A program made the position numbers and the translations under genes. DNA of 64,000 nt from Flavobacterium sp. UBA7665 (GTDB taxonomy: Bacteria > Bacteroidota > Bacteroidia > Flavobacteriales > Flavobacteriaceae): NCBI GenBank assembly GCA_002483285.1, contig DLHP01000022.1, positions 1 through 64,000 on the forward strand. The letters are read 5' to 3'. The notes under the pieces are model-generated. The model did no database searches, was not told where the DNA came from, and saw only the letters and a program-made list of their open reading frames with translations. This document shows positions 62,079 through 64,000 of the stretch, piece by piece (positions within the stretch are counted from its first letter, which is position 1; every line of letters begins with the position of its first letter).

Positions 62079-64000
62079 TTATAAAATGGGTTTCCATGCC
62101 GTTCGCCCTGGTTTGTCCGGTAAGCGGATCGAATCCATATCCAAAGTCAATTCCCAGCAATCCAAACGCAGGCATAAATATCCTAAGACCCATTCCTGCC
62201 GAACGTTTGAGTTGAAATGGGTTGTATTCCCTAAAGCTTGAATACGACGCACCACCTTCTAAAAACCCGAGCACGTAAATAGATGCCGCAGATTTAAGGG
62301 TTATCGGATAACGCAATTCTAATGAAAACTTGTTATAAATCGGGTCTCCGTCGTTGCTAGACAAAGCATTGTCGTCGTAACCCCTGAGCTGAACGATTTC
62401 ACGTCCGTCCTGGGCAAAGTTCGCCAAGCCGCTTCCGCCAACATAGAACCTTTCAAACGGCACAAGCTTGCGATTCGTATATCTTCCTAAATAGCCAAAT
62501 TCACTCAAAGTACGGAGGACTAATTTACCATAAATTTTGGTATACCAGTCTGCTTTGAGCTTAATTTTGTAATATTCAAGCCATTTGTATTCTTTTTGAT
62601 CGATTTTCCCTTGGTCTACGTAAGCGTCCTGCCATCTGTCTACTCGGTTTCCGTCAGGGCCGATTAAAGCTCCTGGAGCAATGTCGGCACCATTTGCCCC
62701 TTTTATTACGCCGCCTGAATTGTTTCTCAAACGATACGCTTCCTCGTTTTCAAGGTTGTTGTAATTGACGTTGTCAAACAACGAATAAGGAATTGTGAAT
62801 TTCCCGCTAATGCTAAACTCAGAGCCATAGGTTGGGAAAATAGGGTTTACCCCTTTGTTGTTTCGGCTCAAACCAATCGTGTACGATAAGTTTCGTGAAG
62901 AGCCGTCTTTAAAGTTAGCAAACAATCCGCTATTAAAATTCTTGAGATCATAATATAAGAAAGATACCGATTGAGACAATACAAAATAGTCATCAGGCAC
63001 GGTGAGTCTTTTGGCAATACCCGCCGATAATGAGAAGATATTAAAACTCTGGTTTTTGTCTGGGCCGCCGTTGGTACGGTCTTGCGCAAACTGCTTGCTA
63101 TACGCAACCGATGTACTAAATTGCACCGGTTTTTTACCGCCAAACCAAGGCTCTGAAAAGGAAACGCTGTAGGTTTGGAAATAGGAACTTCCTTGCAAAC
63201 GCAACGATACTTTTTGTCCGTCGCCCATAGGAAGTGGATGGTAGGCTTCTTTGTTGAATAGGTTGCGAACCGAGAAATTGTTAAAAGACAATCCCAAAGT
63301 TCCAATAAAACCGCCGCCGCCGTAACCACCTTGAAGTTCAATCTGGCTGGATCCTTTTTCTACCAACTGGTATTCGATATCGACGGTACCAGCCGCAGGA
63401 TCTACATTGCGGAATTCGGGCTTGATGGCCTCGGGATCAAAAAATCCGAGCTGCCCGATTTCACGAATGGTACGAACCAATTCTTCCTTACTGTATTTTT
63501 GGCCTGGTTTGGTGCGCAATTCCCTGTAAATGACTTTGTCATTGGTTTTGTCGTTTCCGGTGACCGAAATTTTATTGAAATAGGCGAGCGGTCCTTCAAC
63601 GATACGGATTTCAAAATCAATCGTGTCGTTTACGGTCCTTACCTCGACCGGGTTGATGTTAGAGAACAAATAACCGTTATTCTGGTACAAGTTGGTAATG
63701 TCGTCACCATCAGGCCTTGATTTGTCGGCGATTCTTTTTTCGAGTAGTACACCATTATATACATCACCTCTTTTGATGCCGAGCATCCTGCGCAAACCTT
63801 CGTCAGGGTAAATGGTATTCCCTACAAAACGGATGTCGCCAAAGTAATATTTACGGCCTTCCTCGAGGTTGATTTTAATCGCGAGGTCTTTCTTGTTCTT
63901 GTCAAATCCAACAGAATCAGAAACGATACGCGCATCACGGTATCCTTTCTCCTTGTATTTATCCACAATAGACACGAGGTCTTCCTTGTATTTGTCTTTG
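62062..64000 (-). CDS. bamA: Outer-membrane assembly protein BamA, 5' end outside window
   Basis: The visible 645 or so residues are the C-terminal part of the barrel-assembly factor that inserts beta-barrel proteins in the outer membrane. The frame stays open to the window edge, so the true start lies beyond 64000. A GTG at 63975 is only internal. POTRA domains come first (with YYFGDIRFVGNTIYPDEGLRR, then YFNKISVTGN and VDIEYQLVEKGSSQ), followed by the surface-antigen barrel ending HFIIGQQF with a terminal Phe. The two Skp-like chaperones follow directly. Confidence 0.95.
   Translation of the reverse strand, partial: KDKYKEDLVSIVDKYKEKGYRDARIVSDSVGFDKNKKDLAIKINLEEGRKYYFGDIRFVGNTIYPDEGLRRMLGIKRGDVYNGVLLEKRIADKSRPDGDDITNLYQNNGYLFSNINPVEVRTVNDTIDFEIRIVEGPLAYFNKISVTGNDKTNDKVIYRELRTKPGQKYSKEELVRTIREIGQLGFFDPEAIKPEFRNVDPAAGTVDIEYQLVEKGSSQIELQGGYGGGGFIGTLGLSFNNFSVRNLFNKEAYHPLPMGDGQKVSLRLQGSSYFQTYSVSFSEPWFGGKKPVQFSTSVAYSKQFAQDRTNGGPDKNQSFNIFSLSAGIAKRLTVPDDYFVLSQSVSFLYYDLKNFNSGLFANFKDGSSRNLSYTIGLSRNNKGVNPIFPTYGSEFSISGKFTIPYSLFDNVNYNNLENEEAYRLRNNSGGVIKGANGADIAPGALIGPDGNRVDRWQDAYVDQGKIDQKEYKWLEYYKIKLKADWYTKIYGKLVLRTLSEFGYLGRYTNRKLVPFERFYVGGSGLANFAQDGREIVQLRGYDDNALSSNDGDPIYNKFSLELRYPITLKSAASIYVLGFLEGGASYSSFREYNPFQLKRSAGMGLRIFMPAFGLLGIDFGYGFDPLTGQTRANGMETHFIIGQQF

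Noticed and set aside
63975..63977. GTG as a start for the bamA-like frame
   Set aside because: The frame remains open to the window edge with POTRA-like residues upstream, so the gene is cut by the window.
1..64000. tRNA or rRNA genes
   Set aside because: No cloverleaf with a GTTCRA arm or conserved rRNA segment was noticed. The gaps between genes are mostly too short.

Overview
The window reads as chromosomal core DNA from a Flavobacterium-like member of the Bacteroidetes (Flavobacteriaceae). The evidence is sequence-internal: SusC/SusD pairs, type IX secretion (T9SS) sorting tails of types A and B, the gliding/T9SS translocon gene sprA, a PorP/SprF protein, a lack of Shine-Dalgarno boxes, and many promoters with the Bacteroidetes -7 element TAnnTTTG. 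The run sprA-gcvH-vanZ-deoC-remB matches the order I remember from Flavobacterium johnsoniae. No rRNA, tRNA, CRISPR array, prophage or insertion sequence was seen.

Layout. 1-311: intergenic hairpins and an inverted repeat. 312-15008: a maltodextrin locus. On the minus strand lie a LacI-type regulator, an MFS sugar importer, beta-phosphoglucomutase and a GH65 phosphorylase. Divergent from them on the plus strand lie SusC, SusD, a SusE-like lipoprotein and a GH13 amylase with a T9SS tail. A 14-bp perfect palindrome between the two arms is the likely LacI operator. Extracellular amylase would cut starch, SusCD would import oligosaccharides, the MFS protein would move small sugars into the cytoplasm, and GH65 plus PgmB would make glucose and glucose 6-phosphate by phosphorolysis. 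15135-20699: an AsmA-like protein, a short DUF892-like protein and malic enzyme. 20767-32450: ruvA, sprA, gcvH, vanZ-like, deoC and remB. 32576-37770: a cytochrome oxidase group with heme O synthase (ctaB), two subunit III proteins, subunit IV, a membrane-anchored protein, SCO, DUF420 and a small protein. This group is flanked by related hairpin-forming repeats. 37883-39280: a DUF4403 lipoprotein. 39451-47215: an ABC/RND-like export operon with one ATPase, two MacB-type permeases, two HlyD-type adaptors and one TolC-like channel, ending in tsaB. 47210-52465 (minus): a secreted unknown, MscS, an 11-mer amphipathic repeat protein, a DUF255 thioredoxin-like protein and a NifU-type scaffold. 52558-59048: an 1827-residue T9SS type B surface protein with 13 Ig-like repeats, followed by its probable PorP/SprF partner. 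59088-64000: gamma carbonic anhydrase, then minus-strand murI, two OmpH/Skp chaperones and the 3' part of bamA, which runs off the window.

Several parts join in one theme, building and using the outer surface. BamA and Skp insert barrels, SprA exports T9SS cargo, the amylase and the repeat protein are probable T9SS cargo, PorP/SprF would hold the type B cargo, and RemB belongs to gliding. I see no clearly new multi-gene system. The most interesting local signals are the three-repeat higher-order period in the surface protein, the exact 11-residue register of the small helical protein, and the hairpin repeat families between genes.
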